Origin: Nonomuraea sp. SBT364
GTDB lineage: Bacteria > Actinomycetota > Actinomycetes > Streptosporangiales > Streptosporangiaceae
NCBI RefSeq assembly: GCF_001083785.1
Contig: NZ_LAVL01000085.1
Coordinates: 1-35,326, forward strand
Length of the DNA: 35,326 bases
Reading direction: 5' to 3'
A program made the translations under genes and the position numbers. Position 1 is the first letter of the stretch; each line of letters starts with the position of its first letter. A model generated the notes under the pieces. It was not told the DNA's origin and did no database searches. It was given only the letters and a program-made list of their open reading frames with translations. This document shows positions 15,464 through 25,354 of this stretch, piece after piece.

Positions 15464-16921
15464 ATGGCGCCTTCCCTGCGGACCGTGGTGCGGCGGATGG
15501 GGCTGCGGCCGCTGGCCGGCCCGATGGATTCGGTCGTGCGCTGGGTGGCGGTCAGCGAGCTGGAGGATCCGACGCCTTTCCTGGAGGGCGACGAACTCCT
15601 CCTCACCACGGGGATGCGGCTAGAGGGTGATTTTTCGGGCTATGTGGCCCGGTTGGTGGCGCGAGGGGTGGCCGGGCTCGGCATCGGGGTCGGGCTCTCC
15701 CACGAGGAGGTGCCGCCGGCGCTCGTGGCAGCCGCCGAGGAGGCCGGGCTGCCGCTGCTGGAGGTGCCCAGGGAGACGCCGTTCATCGCGATCGGCAAGG
15801 CGGTCGGCGAGTTGCTGGCGGCCGAGCAGTACGACGAGATCACCCGGGCGTTCGCGGCGCAGGGGCGGCTGACGCGGGCGGCGCTGCGGCCCGAGGGGCT
15901 GCACGCGGTCGTCGACCGGCTGGCCAGGGAGGTCGGCGGGTGGGCGGTGCTGCTGGACGAGTCCGGGCAGGTGCGGCACGCCACGCGGGGGGCGCGGGCG
16001 GAGGCGGTGTCGGGCGAGCTCGGCCGGTTGCGCGGTGCCCGGATGCCCGCCAGCCTGGCGCTGTCCGGGCCGGAGGGGCACGTCGTGGTCCAGCCGCTCG
16101 GGGGCGGGGCGCGGCCTCGCGGGTTCTTCGCCGTGGGCGCCGCGGAGGCGTTCACGCCGGTGGCCCACACGGTGATCAACGCGGCCGGTTCGCTGCTCAC
16201 GCTCGCCCTGGAGCAGGGCGGCGCCCAGCGGGAGGCAGGGCGGCGGGTCAGGCAGGCGGTGCTGGAGCTGCTGCTGGCGGGGGACGAGGCGCGGGCGCGG
16301 GAGGTGCTGGGAGCGCTGGGCGGCCTGCTGCCCGGCGAGCCGTTCGTCGTGCTGGCGGTCGCGGAGGAGACGCTGGAGGCCGTCGAGCCGGTCGCCTTCG
16401 CCGCCCGCCTCCCCGCGGACCCGGCCCAGGACGCGGGCGCGCGGGCCGGCCGGTCCGGAGCCGGGGGCGTGGTGCTCGTGGAGGCAGGGCCGGCCGACGA
16501 GGTGGCAGGGGGAGTCGAGGGAGGCGTGGGCGTCAGTGGCCCCTGCCGGTACGGGGAGCTGCGTGCCGGGATCGACCAGGCGGTGCGCGCGTACGACGGG
16601 AGCCGGGGCGGTGTGCTGCGGTTCGCCGAGCTGGCCGGGCAGGGACTCGTCGGGCTGCTGGACCCGGCCGTCGCGCAGGCGTTCGCCGCCGCGCAACTGG
16701 GGCCGCTCACCGCGTACGGGGCGCGGCCCGATCTCGTCGCGTCGCTGCGGGCGTACCTGGAGTGCAACGGGCACTGGGACGCGGCCGCGCAGCGGCTGGG
16801 CGTGCACCGGCACACGCTGCGCTACCGGATGCGGCGGGTCGCCGAACTGCTCGGGCGCGACCTCGACGATCCCGGGGTGCGGGCGGAGCTGTGGTTCGCG
16901 CTGGAGGCGGGCCGGCGCTAG
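15464..16921 (+). CDS. PucR-family regulator, probable GabR-like activator of gabT
   Basis: A 485-residue regulator. The N-terminal PucR domain (about 1-110) carries VRWVAVSELEDPTPFLEGDE and the following LLLTTG. A variable middle contains a Gly/Ala-rich stretch (about 320-360). The C-terminal helix-turn-helix (about 425-475) contains YLECNGHWDAAAQRLGVHRH and the RYRMRRV segment, typical of HTH_30. It is shorter than the other PucR in the window and its central GGDEF-like part is poorly conserved. The ATG at 15464 fits where PucR proteins normally begin, but no Shine-Dalgarno or -10 is evident; an ATG at 15428 is the alternative. It converges on the TetR gene with a 4-bp stop overlap. Confidence 0.87.
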   Translation: MAPSLRTVVRRMGLRPLAGPMDSVVRWVAVSELEDPTPFLEGDELLLTTGMRLEGDFSGYVARLVARGVAGLGIGVGLSHEEVPPALVAAAEEAGLPLLEVPRETPFIAIGKAVGELLAAEQYDEITRAFAAQGRLTRAALRPEGLHAVVDRLAREVGGWAVLLDESGQVRHATRGARAEAVSGELGRLRGARMPASLALSGPEGHVVVQPLGGGARPRGFFAVGAAEAFTPVAHTVINAAGSLLTLALEQGGAQREAGRRVRQAVLELLLAGDEARAREVLGALGGLLPGEPFVVLAVAEETLEAVEPVAFAARLPADPAQDAGARAGRSGAGGVVLVEAGPADEVAGGVEGGVGVSGPCRYGELRAGIDQAVRAYDGSRGGVLRFAELAGQGLVGLLDPAVAQAFAAAQLGPLTAYGARPDLVASLRAYLECNGHWDAAAQRLGVHRHTLRYRMRRVAELLGRDLDDPGVRAELWFALEAGRR

Positions 16922-17544
16922 TTCTTCTCCACCAGGTAGCAGCAGATCGTGGCCGTGGTCACCGCCTCGTAGGTGCGCCCGTCGCGCAGGTGGCCGGCGC
17001 GTTCGAGGCTGATCGCGCCCTGGGCGGCGGCCCACAGCGCGTCGGCGATCTTGCGGGGCTGGGTCGGGATGAGCCGCCCGGCCGAGATGCAGTCGGCGAT
17101 CACCCGGTCGAAGATGTTGAGCGCCGCCCGGGCGAGGGTGCGGGCGCGCTCGCTGGGCTCGAAGCCGGGGATCGCCCGCTCGAACATGAGGCTGTAGTAG
17201 CCCGGCTCGGACAGGCACGCGTGCCGGTAGGCCGGGCCGAGCGCCGTGAGGTGCTCGAAGGGGTCGCGGCGCTGCGGCACCGCGTCGAGGATGCGCCGGA
17301 AGCGCTCGAAACCCTCCAGGTAGAGGGCTTCGGCCAGGCCTTCCCTGTTGCCGAACATCGTGTAGATGACGGTCGTGGTGCATCCGGCCTCGGTGGCGAT
17401 CCTGCGCATCGTGAGGCTGTCGGGTCCGTCGGTGACCAGCAGGTTCACCGCGACGTCCAGCAATCTGGAACGAAGCTCGTCCTGGCCGGCCCGTTCGCCC
17501 AGCAGGTAGGCGCCCTGGAGCCCAAGCGGCGCCGAGGAGGTCAT
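16918..17544 (-). CDS. TetR-family regulator (WHG-domain type)
   Basis: A 208-residue TetR protein. The helix-turn-helix occupies about residues 25-70: LRSRLLDVAVNLLVTDGPDS then RRIATEAGCTTTVIYTMFGN. The C-terminal ligand domain has the AAQGAISLERAGHL stretch seen in WHG/TetR_C_33 regulators. The ATG has AAAGG about 9 nt upstream. It is divergent from the aldehyde dehydrogenase at 17777 across 232 bp that contain inverted repeats, so control of that dehydrogenase is the simplest hypothesis. Ligand unknown; an aldehyde or acyl-CoA would suit the context, by inference only. Confidence 0.88.
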   Translation of the reverse strand: MTSSAPLGLQGAYLLGERAGQDELRSRLLDVAVNLLVTDGPDSLTMRRIATEAGCTTTVIYTMFGNREGLAEALYLEGFERFRRILDAVPQRRDPFEHLTALGPAYRHACLSEPGYYSLMFERAIPGFEPSERARTLARAALNIFDRVIADCISAGRLIPTQPRKIADALWAAAQGAISLERAGHLRDGRTYEAVTTATICCYLVEKN

Positions 17545-17666
17545 GGGCCCACGCCTTTCTAGCTCGGGGGCCCGCCGCGCTGAGGGACCCGCATCGATGA
17601 CTTAGCCAGGGCAGAGACCGTTCAAACCGCTCCGCATGGTAAACATCCCGAATTAGGCCTACTTCT

Positions 17667-17704
17667 GTTACACAGTGGGTATACAAGAGGGCTTGTACGT
17701 AACG
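17667..17704. promoter_or_regulatory. Nested inverted repeats in the tetR/aldehyde dehydrogenase gap
   Basis: TACAAG (17683-17688) and CTTGTA (17693-17698) are perfect inverted arms 4 bp apart, flanked by GTTAC on the left and GTAAC on the right. This nested dyad in a divergent TetR promoter region is a candidate operator. The dehydrogenase -10 (TAACGT, 17764-17769) lies downstream of it. The rest of 17545-17776 shows no gene. Confidence 0.5.
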
Positions 17705-17776
17705 GTGGGGCCAGGCGGGAGTCTTGTGCAGCCTGGTGTAAATCCCCTTCCGTCCGCTTGGCATAACGTCGTGGGT

Positions 17777-19204
<1,428 letters not shown>

Positions 19205-19234
19205 CAAACGGCCCATCCAAGGCGGCGATGCTGC

Positions 19235-21823
19235 ATGGGGGACAAGTACCGGTACATCGATGCTGTCCGATTACTCGGCGGCGCTGATCCGGCGCTGGAA
19301 GCGCTGGTCAGCACCGGGACAGTCGCGCTCCTGCCCGTCGCGGGGGTGATGGAGGCCCGCGGGGCCCTGGTCAAACTCGGGGCCGAGCTGCTGGGACGCT
19401 GGCGCGACTGGCGTCCCGGGAGCACCTGGCGGGCCCGTACCGACCGGTTCGAGGCCGCGCACGCCGTGCTCGTCGTCACCGCCTACATCGAGGCCGTGGA
19501 GACGCTCGACCTGCCGTTCGCGCCGGGCGAGCTGCACGGCGGGGAAGGCGGCGGGCGGCACTACTGGGAGCTGGCCGCGCCGCTCTGCCCGGCGCCGCAC
19601 CGCTCGTTCGAGCAGGCGGTGGCGGCCGTCCGGGGCTACTACCTCGGGCTCGGCCAGCAGTTGCTGGCCCACGTCAGGGAACTGGGGCTGTGGGAGCGGC
19701 TCGGCGACCACGACCGGCAGTGGACGGTCGCCGCCTACGGCGACGAGCTGGCCGAGATGGCCGTGCTCCGCTACACCGACCGCTACCGCACGCTGGCCAG
19801 GGACGTGCCGGAGTTCGCGTTCTGGGCGGGCATCGCCGACCACCAGCCGAGCCTGCCCGGCATGGCGGAGCTGGAACGGCTCATCTCGCTGGTGGCCTCC
19901 GGCGAGACGCTGCCCGGGCGGCCGGGCGTGCTGGACCGGCTGCACCAGGCGGCGCTGGTGCGGCCCATCGCCGAGACCGGCGGCCTGCCGATCGGCCTGC
20001 GGCTGCCGACGCTGGCGCAGGCGTACGTGACCCCGCAGTTCAGGGCTGCGGAGATCGCGCCGGGCGACGACCCGAGCGCCGACGCCTGGTGGGAGGGGCA
20101 CCCGGTCCGCTCCGACCTGCCGGTGTTCCTGGCCGGGTTCCTGACCTCCTCGGCGGCCGCCGAGGCGCCGCTCATCGTGCTGGGTCAGCCTGGCTCGGGC
20201 AAGTCGGTGCTGAGCAAGGTGCTGGCCGCCCGCCTGCGGGACGCGCCGTTCCTGCCGATCCGGGTGCCGCTGCGCGAGGTGCAGGCGGGGGCCGGCATCC
20301 AGGAACAGATCGAGGAGGCCGTCTACCACCTGAGCGGCGAGCGCCAGGACTGGCCCGCCATCGCCGGGTCGGCGGGCGGCACGCTGCCCGTGGTCATCCT
20401 CGACGGGTTCGACGAGCTGCTGCAGGCGACCGGGGTGCGGCAGTCGGACTACCTCATGAAGGTCGCCAGGTTCCAGCACCGGGAGGCCGACGCCGGGCGG
20501 GCGGTCGCGGTCGTCGTCACCTCGCGCACCGCCGTGGCCAACCGCGCCGGGCTGCCCGAGGGCACGGTGGTGGCCCGGCTGGAGCCGTTCGAAGCCGACG
20601 CCACCCGGCGCTGGCTGGAAGTGTGGAACGCGGTGAACGCCGACTACTTCCCGGCCGCCGGGCTGGAACCGTTCACCGTGGACGTGGCGATGACCCAGCG
20701 GCACCTGGCGGGGCAGCCGCTGCTGCTGCTCATGCTGGCCTTCTACGACGCCGACGGCAACGCGCTGCGCCGCGAACCCGGCACGCTGGGGCAGGCCGAG
20801 CTGTACGAGCGGCTGATGACCCGCTTCGCCGAACGGGCGCTGGAGAAGCTGCACCCGCGCGAGCAGGTGGGCAGGCTGGCGGAGCTGGAGCTGCTCCGGC
20901 TGTCGTTCGTGGCCTCCTCGATGTTCAACCGGGGACGGCAGTGGGCCACCATCGAGGAGGTGGACGCCGACCTGGAGGTGCTGCTGCCGGAGCGGCGGCG
21001 CACGCCGGGGCCGGTCAGGCAGCACGGCGGCGGGCACGAGGCGGTGGCCCGGTCCTTCTTCGTGCACCGCGCCCAGGCCGTGCGCGACGACGAGGTGCTG
21101 CACACCTTCGAGTTCGTGCACGCGACGTTCGGCGAGTTCCTCATCGCCAGGCTCGTCGCCTCGCTGCTGCGCGAGCTGGTGGCCCAGGAGTCCAGTCTGG
21201 TGCTCACCGGGGTGCACGACGGGCTGCTGCGCACGCTGCTGTCGTGGGCGACGCTGTCGTCGCGGCTGCCCGTGGTCTCGTTCCTGCGGGAGCTCGTGGG
21301 CGACGCCGACGGGTGGCGGGCGGTGGTGCTGCGGCTGTTCCGGGAGCTGGACGCGCGCGAGGACTCCTCCATCGCCGCCTACCGGCCGTGGATCGCCGGG
21401 CCGCAGCGCAGGTACGCCTACTACTCGGCCAACCTCATGGTGCTGGCCCTGGCGTGCACCCCCGAGCTGCGGGCCAGCGAGTTCATGCCCGGCCACGAGG
21501 ACGTGGTGACCGAGTGGCGCAGCTACGCCCTGCTGTGGCGCTCGCAGTGCGCGCTCGCCGAATGGCAGAGCCTGGTGGACCTGGTGGCGGTGCGCCCGGT
21601 CTGGTCGCAGGACGACCTGCGGGAGCTGCACCTGAAGCTGTCACTGCCCGACCTGTGGGAGCCCGCGCCGTTCAGCTGGTCGTGGGCCGGGATGGACAAG
21701 CTCCTGACGATCGCCCAGTTGCGCCGTCAGATCATGTTCTCGGCCCTGCCCGACGAGGGCGCGCTGCTCGCCCTCTACGTCGACGACCTGCGCCGCCCGG
21801 AGGTCAGGCGCGCTCCGCCGTGA
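19235..21823 (+). CDS. NACHT-type STAND NTPase (NNH7-like N terminus)
   Basis: An 862-residue cytosolic NTPase. Residues 1 to about 250 are helical (opening DKYRYIDAVRLLGGADPALE, then RWRDWRPGS) and resemble the N-terminal helical domain called NNH7 in actinobacterial NACHT proteins. The P-loop GQPGSGKS is at 317-324. The Walker B segment, VVILDGFDEL with D390, has the extra acidic residue typical of NACHT. A winged-helix/helical part follows, including FEFVHATFGEFLIA. The last 200 residues are helical, with no recognisable LRR, TPR or WD repeats and no obvious effector enzyme. Bacterial NACHT proteins include phage-sensing defence factors; the role here is inference. AAGGCGG precedes the ATG by 9 nt. 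It may be read through from the dehydrogenase 30 nt upstream and overlaps the convergent peptidase by 20 bp. Confidence 0.87.
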   Translation: MGDKYRYIDAVRLLGGADPALEALVSTGTVALLPVAGVMEARGALVKLGAELLGRWRDWRPGSTWRARTDRFEAAHAVLVVTAYIEAVETLDLPFAPGELHGGEGGGRHYWELAAPLCPAPHRSFEQAVAAVRGYYLGLGQQLLAHVRELGLWERLGDHDRQWTVAAYGDELAEMAVLRYTDRYRTLARDVPEFAFWAGIADHQPSLPGMAELERLISLVASGETLPGRPGVLDRLHQAALVRPIAETGGLPIGLRLPTLAQAYVTPQFRAAEIAPGDDPSADAWWEGHPVRSDLPVFLAGFLTSSAAAEAPLIVLGQPGSGKSVLSKVLAARLRDAPFLPIRVPLREVQAGAGIQEQIEEAVYHLSGERQDWPAIAGSAGGTLPVVILDGFDELLQATGVRQSDYLMKVARFQHREADAGRAVAVVVTSRTAVANRAGLPEGTVVARLEPFEADATRRWLEVWNAVNADYFPAAGLEPFTVDVAMTQRHLAGQPLLLLMLAFYDADGNALRREPGTLGQAELYERLMTRFAERALEKLHPREQVGRLAELELLRLSFVASSMFNRGRQWATIEEVDADLEVLLPERRRTPGPVRQHGGGHEAVARSFFVHRAQAVRDDEVLHTFEFVHATFGEFLIARLVASLLRELVAQESSLVLTGVHDGLLRTLLSWATLSSRLPVVSFLRELVGDADGWRAVVLRLFRELDAREDSSIAAYRPWIAGPQRRYAYYSANLMVLALACTPELRASEFMPGHEDVVTEWRSYALLWRSQCALAEWQSLVDLVAVRPVWSQDDLRELHLKLSLPDLWEPAPFSWSWAGMDKLLTIAQLRRQIMFSALPDEGALLALYVDDLRRPEVRRAPP

Positions 21824-22907
21824 GGAACAGCTTCCTGGCCGTCTCGCCCAGGAACGGGCCGTACATGGTGCGCTGGTCGTTGCTGTACTTGAAGCTGCTC
21901 AGCGACGTGATCGTGCCCTTGCCGGTGGCGCTGTCGAAGCCGGACATCCACGGGCCGCCGCTGGAGCCGGCCGTCATGTCGCAGCCGAGGCCCTGGTCGC
22001 GGGTGTCGCCGTAGGGGTCGTCGCGCAGCTTGCCGGCGCAGTAGACCAGGTGGCGGCCGTCGTAGGGCGGGTCGGCCGGGTAGCCGAAGCCGAAGGCGTG
22101 GCCGCCGCGCTTGGCGTTGAAGGCGATCTCCTGCGCGCCCACCGCGTCGGTCACGTGCTTGCCGCCGGAGGTGGCCAGCGCCACCATGCCCACGTCGTAG
22201 CTGTCGTCGGCGCTGCGCGACCACGGTCCGGCCACGAACATGCGGCGCGCGGTCCACTGCCCGTACGGCTTGCGCCCGCCGATGCCGTAGGCGGGGACGA
22301 ACGTCCAGTTCTGAGCCCAGGCGCCGGTGCCGTCCTTGACGCAGTGGCCGGCGGTGACGACGACGTCGCGGTTGGCGCTGCGCACGGTGCTGGCCGAGCA
22401 GACGAAGTCGACGCCGGACATGGTGAGGAAGACCCGGCCGGTGGTCCTGGCCACCGCGCCGCCGACCGCCCACCGGGTGCCGGAGGTGGTGGCCAGCGGG
22501 CGTGAGGACTGGTGACGCGCCCGCGGTGCGGCGGCCGGCGACGGGGCGGCCCCGGCGGACGGGAGCTTGACCGGGGCGAGGCGGAGCGAGCCGTTGGCGA
22601 GTTGCGGGGCCAGGCCGACCCCCGAGGCGCCGGTGAGGCCGCCCAGCAGGTCGCCGCCCTTGGTGACCAGGCCGAGCAGGCTGATCGGCAACGCCTCGGA
22701 CATGCGCCGGGGTGTCCAGTAGTCGAGCACGCGGCGCTGGTCGGCGGGGCCGCGGGCGGCCACGTGCTCGATGACGTCGCCGTGCGCCGCCATGGGGACG
22801 GCGGCCTGACGGCCGGGGTGCGGCTCGGGGGCGGCGCCGATCAGCGCGGGCCCCAGAAGGCCGGCGACGAGGGGCGCGGCCGCCAGCACGGGGGTGGTCA
22901 GCGTCAT
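21804..22907 (-). CDS. Secreted trypsin-like serine peptidase 1
   Basis: A 367-residue S1-fold peptidase of the actinomycete V8/trypsin-like group. The hydrophobic N terminus (1-25) looks like a signal peptide, though with few positive charges. A propeptide carries RRVLDYWTPRRM. The catalytic triad is visible: H188 in VTAGHC, D238 in DSYDVG and S316 in GSSGGPW. The ATG has a G-run only 1-2 nt upstream and no TANNNT box, so the start is less certain than for its neighbour. The gene lies 56 nt downstream of a paralogue on the same strand. Its 3' end overlaps the NTPase gene by 20 bp. It probably acts outside the cell. Confidence 0.88.
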   Translation of the reverse strand: MTLTTPVLAAAPLVAGLLGPALIGAAPEPHPGRQAAVPMAAHGDVIEHVAARGPADQRRVLDYWTPRRMSEALPISLLGLVTKGGDLLGGLTGASGVGLAPQLANGSLRLAPVKLPSAGAAPSPAAAPRARHQSSRPLATTSGTRWAVGGAVARTTGRVFLTMSGVDFVCSASTVRSANRDVVVTAGHCVKDGTGAWAQNWTFVPAYGIGGRKPYGQWTARRMFVAGPWSRSADDSYDVGMVALATSGGKHVTDAVGAQEIAFNAKRGGHAFGFGYPADPPYDGRHLVYCAGKLRDDPYGDTRDQGLGCDMTAGSSGGPWMSGFDSATGKGTITSLSSFKYSNDQRTMYGPFLGETARKLFLTAERA

Positions 22908-22963
22908 GCCCCCCGAGTGTGCACCACGAGATGTGTTCTTGTGACTACTTTCGGTAAATTGCT

Positions 22964-23935
22964 TCAGGTCACGGTGGTGCTCTGCGCCGCCTGGTAGACG
23001 GACTGGGCTTCCGTCCCGAAATAGGGGCCGAACATCCAGTTGGGGGCGAAGTTGTATTTGAAACTGTTGACCGAGTTCTGCGTCCCGAGACCGGTCGCCT
23101 CGTTGAAATTCAGCATCCACGGGCCGCCGCTCGAACCACCGGTCATGTCGCAGGTCAGTCCGAGGTCCCGGCTCAGCAGGAAGTCGTCGAAGGCCCGGCC
23201 GCTGCAGTAGACGAGCTCGGACCCGTCGTACGGCGCGGCGGCCGGGTAGCCGAACGCGTACATCTGCCTGCGCCTGGGCTGGTTGAAGGCGACGCCCTGC
23301 CCGCCCACCACGTCCGTCAGCGAGCGTCCCTCCAGGGGCGCGACCACGGCGGCGGCGACGTCGAAGTTGATGTCCTCGCCGGAGTTCCACTCCTGGGTGG
23401 TCAGCAGCCGGGTGGCCGCCCAGGTGCCGAACGGCCGCTGTCCCGCGTCGTAGCCGGGGACGAAGACCCAGTTCGTGTGGAAGGCGCCGCCCATCTTCAC
23501 GCAGTGCCCGGCGGTCAGCACGACGCTCTTGTTGTCGCTGGTCACGGCACTGCCCGAGCAGGATGCGTTGCGCCCCTGGGTGGTGAAGAACACCCGGCCG
23601 GTGGCCTTGGTGACCACGCCGTCGCCGGTCCACGGGCGGCCGCCGCTGTTGGGCGCCTGCCGCAACTGCACGCCGGAGGCGCCGGTGGGCGGCGCGGTCC
23701 ACGGGGTGCCCTTGGTGGGCTCGGCGGCGCTCGTGGCGCGCCCGGCCCTGGGGGCGGCCACGTCGAGCGGCCGGGCTGCGGCCATCCTGGCCGGGGTCCA
23801 GTAGTCCAGGACGGCTCGTTGCTCGCCGTCGGAGTCGGCCGCCGCCCGTTGCGCGGGCCGGGGTTCCGCGTGTACGGGCGCGGCCGGGAGCAGGGCGAGC
23901 GTGAGGATGGCGAGCAGAGTGACTCTGCGGTGCAT
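22964..23935 (-). CDS. Secreted trypsin-like serine peptidase 2
   Basis: A 323-residue paralogue of the downstream peptidase. A classical signal peptide (MHRRVTLLAILTLALLPAAP, cleavage after VHA at about 23) is followed by a propeptide containing RAVLDYWTPARM, the same motif as in the neighbour. The triad is H144 in LTAGHC, D192 in INFDVA and S269 in GGSSGGPW. Cysteine pairs around the His and before the Ser match those of the neighbour. The ATG at 23935 has GGAGG 7 nt upstream, so the 33-residue in-frame extension is rejected. The 187-bp region upstream is relatively AT-rich and contains small dyads (ATCGCGAT; GGATAT/ATATTCC), probably promoters for this gene and for dxr. Confidence 0.92.
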   Translation of the reverse strand: MHRRVTLLAILTLALLPAAPVHAEPRPAQRAAADSDGEQRAVLDYWTPARMAAARPLDVAAPRAGRATSAAEPTKGTPWTAPPTGASGVQLRQAPNSGGRPWTGDGVVTKATGRVFFTTQGRNASCSGSAVTSDNKSVVLTAGHCVKMGGAFHTNWVFVPGYDAGQRPFGTWAATRLLTTQEWNSGEDINFDVAAAVVAPLEGRSLTDVVGGQGVAFNQPRRRQMYAFGYPAAAPYDGSELVYCSGRAFDDFLLSRDLGLTCDMTGGSSGGPWMLNFNEATGLGTQNSVNSFKYNFAPNWMFGPYFGTEAQSVYQAAQSTTVT

Positions 23936-24122
23936 TTGTCTACCTCCCGGGACCGGATCTGAGGTTGGAAGGTAACTGCGCAATATCGCGATTTCTCGCC
24001 TTATGCGGATTCGGATATGGGGATATTCCGGCATTTATTGACTGGATTACCTGGAGTCACAGCGGTTGCCCACCTGGCCCTCCCGGTGCCCGGGCGCGCC
24101 GGGCGGAGGGGAGAATGGACCC

Positions 24123-25313
24123 GTGCATGAACAGACCCTCCGCTCCGTCGTCGTGCTCGGCTCCACCGGCTCGGTCGGCACGCAGGCCCTCGACGTCATC
24201 GCCGCCTGCCCCGGCCGCTTCCGGGTGGCCGCGCTCGCGGCGGGAGGAGGCAAGGTCGACCTGCTCGCCCGGCAGGCCGCCGCGACCGGGGCCGAGGCCG
24301 TCGCCGTGGCCGACCCCGCTGCCGTGCCCGCGCTGACGGAGGCGCTGGCCGCGCTCGGCGCCACCCCCGAAGTGCTCGCCGGCCCCGAGGGCGTCGCGGA
24401 GGTGGCCGCCCGGCCGTGCGACACCGTGCTCAACGGCATCACCGGCGCCCTCGGCCTGACCTCCACCCTGGTGGCGCTGGAGGCCGGGCGCACACTCGCG
24501 CTGGCCAACAAGGAGTCGCTGATCATCGGCGGGCCGCTGGTCAAGCGGCTGGCCAAGCCGGGCCAGATCCTGCCCGTCGACTCCGAGCACTCCGCGCTGC
24601 AGCAGTGCCTGTGGGCCTCCGGCCCGCACGGCTACGATCCCGACGCGGTCCGGCAACTGGTCGTCACCGCGAGCGGCGGGCCCTTCCGCGGCCGCGCCCG
24701 CGAGGAGCTGGCCGGCGTCACGCCCGAGATGGCGCTGGCGCACCCCACCTGGTCCATGGGCCCGATGATCACCATCAACTCGGCGACCCTGGTCAACAAG
24801 GGCCTGGAGGTGATCGAGGCCCACCTGCTGTTCGACATCGGCTTCGACCGCATCGAGGTCGTGGTCCACCCGCAGTCGATCATCCACTCCATGGTGGAGT
24901 ACGTCGACGGTTCGACCATCGCCCAGGCCAGCCCGCCCGACATGCGGCTGCCGATCGCGCTCGCGCTCGGCCATCCCGACCGCGTCACCGGCGCCGCCGT
25001 GCCCGTCGACTGGACCAGGGCGCACACCTGGACCTTCGAGCCGCTCGACGACACCGCCTTCCCCGCCGTCGCGCTGGCCAGGCACGTCGGCGCCGAGGGC
25101 GGCACCGCCCCGGCCGTCTACAACGCGGCCAACGAGGCGTGCCTGGAGGCGTTCATCCGGGGCGAGCTGCCGTTCCTGGCGATCGTCGACACCGTGGCCC
25201 GCGTCGTCGAGGAGCACGAGGTCACCCCGGCCGGCTCGGTCGAGGAAGTGCTCGCGGCCGACGCCTGGGCGCGGGCCCGTGCGGCGGAGCTCACGGCCGG
25301 GCAGTCCCGCTAG
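24123..25313 (+). CDS. dxr: 1-deoxy-D-xylulose-5-phosphate reductoisomerase
   Basis: A 396-residue enzyme of the non-mevalonate (MEP) isoprenoid pathway that rearranges and reduces DXP to 2-C-methyl-D-erythritol 4-phosphate with NADPH. The NADPH loop GSTGSVG is at 13-19. Metal and substrate residues lie in VDSEHSAL, TASGGPFRG and the NKGLEVIEAH segment. The flexible loop contains HPQSIIHSMVEYVDGS, and NAANE is near the C terminus. Length is normal. The GTG at 24123 is chosen because GGAGGGGAG lies about 10 nt upstream; no ATG in this frame gives a better start. It is the first gene of a run with ispG and a cytidine deaminase; the usual site-2 protease gene is absent downstream. Confidence 0.95.
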   Translation: MHEQTLRSVVVLGSTGSVGTQALDVIAACPGRFRVAALAAGGGKVDLLARQAAATGAEAVAVADPAAVPALTEALAALGATPEVLAGPEGVAEVAARPCDTVLNGITGALGLTSTLVALEAGRTLALANKESLIIGGPLVKRLAKPGQILPVDSEHSALQQCLWASGPHGYDPDAVRQLVVTASGGPFRGRAREELAGVTPEMALAHPTWSMGPMITINSATLVNKGLEVIEAHLLFDIGFDRIEVVVHPQSIIHSMVEYVDGSTIAQASPPDMRLPIALALGHPDRVTGAAVPVDWTRAHTWTFEPLDDTAFPAVALARHVGAEGGTAPAVYNAANEACLEAFIRGELPFLAIVDTVARVVEEHEVTPAGSVEEVLAADAWARARAAELTAGQSR

Positions 25314-25354
25314 CTACCTAAACTGGACAACGTCGTCGACACTCAAGGGTTGAA

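Noticed and set aside
19235..23935. An Avs-like system formed by the NACHT protein and the adjacent trypsin-like peptidases.
   Set aside because: The peptidases are convergent, have signal peptides and propeptides, and so act outside the cell; a cytosolic NTPase could not use them as effectors.
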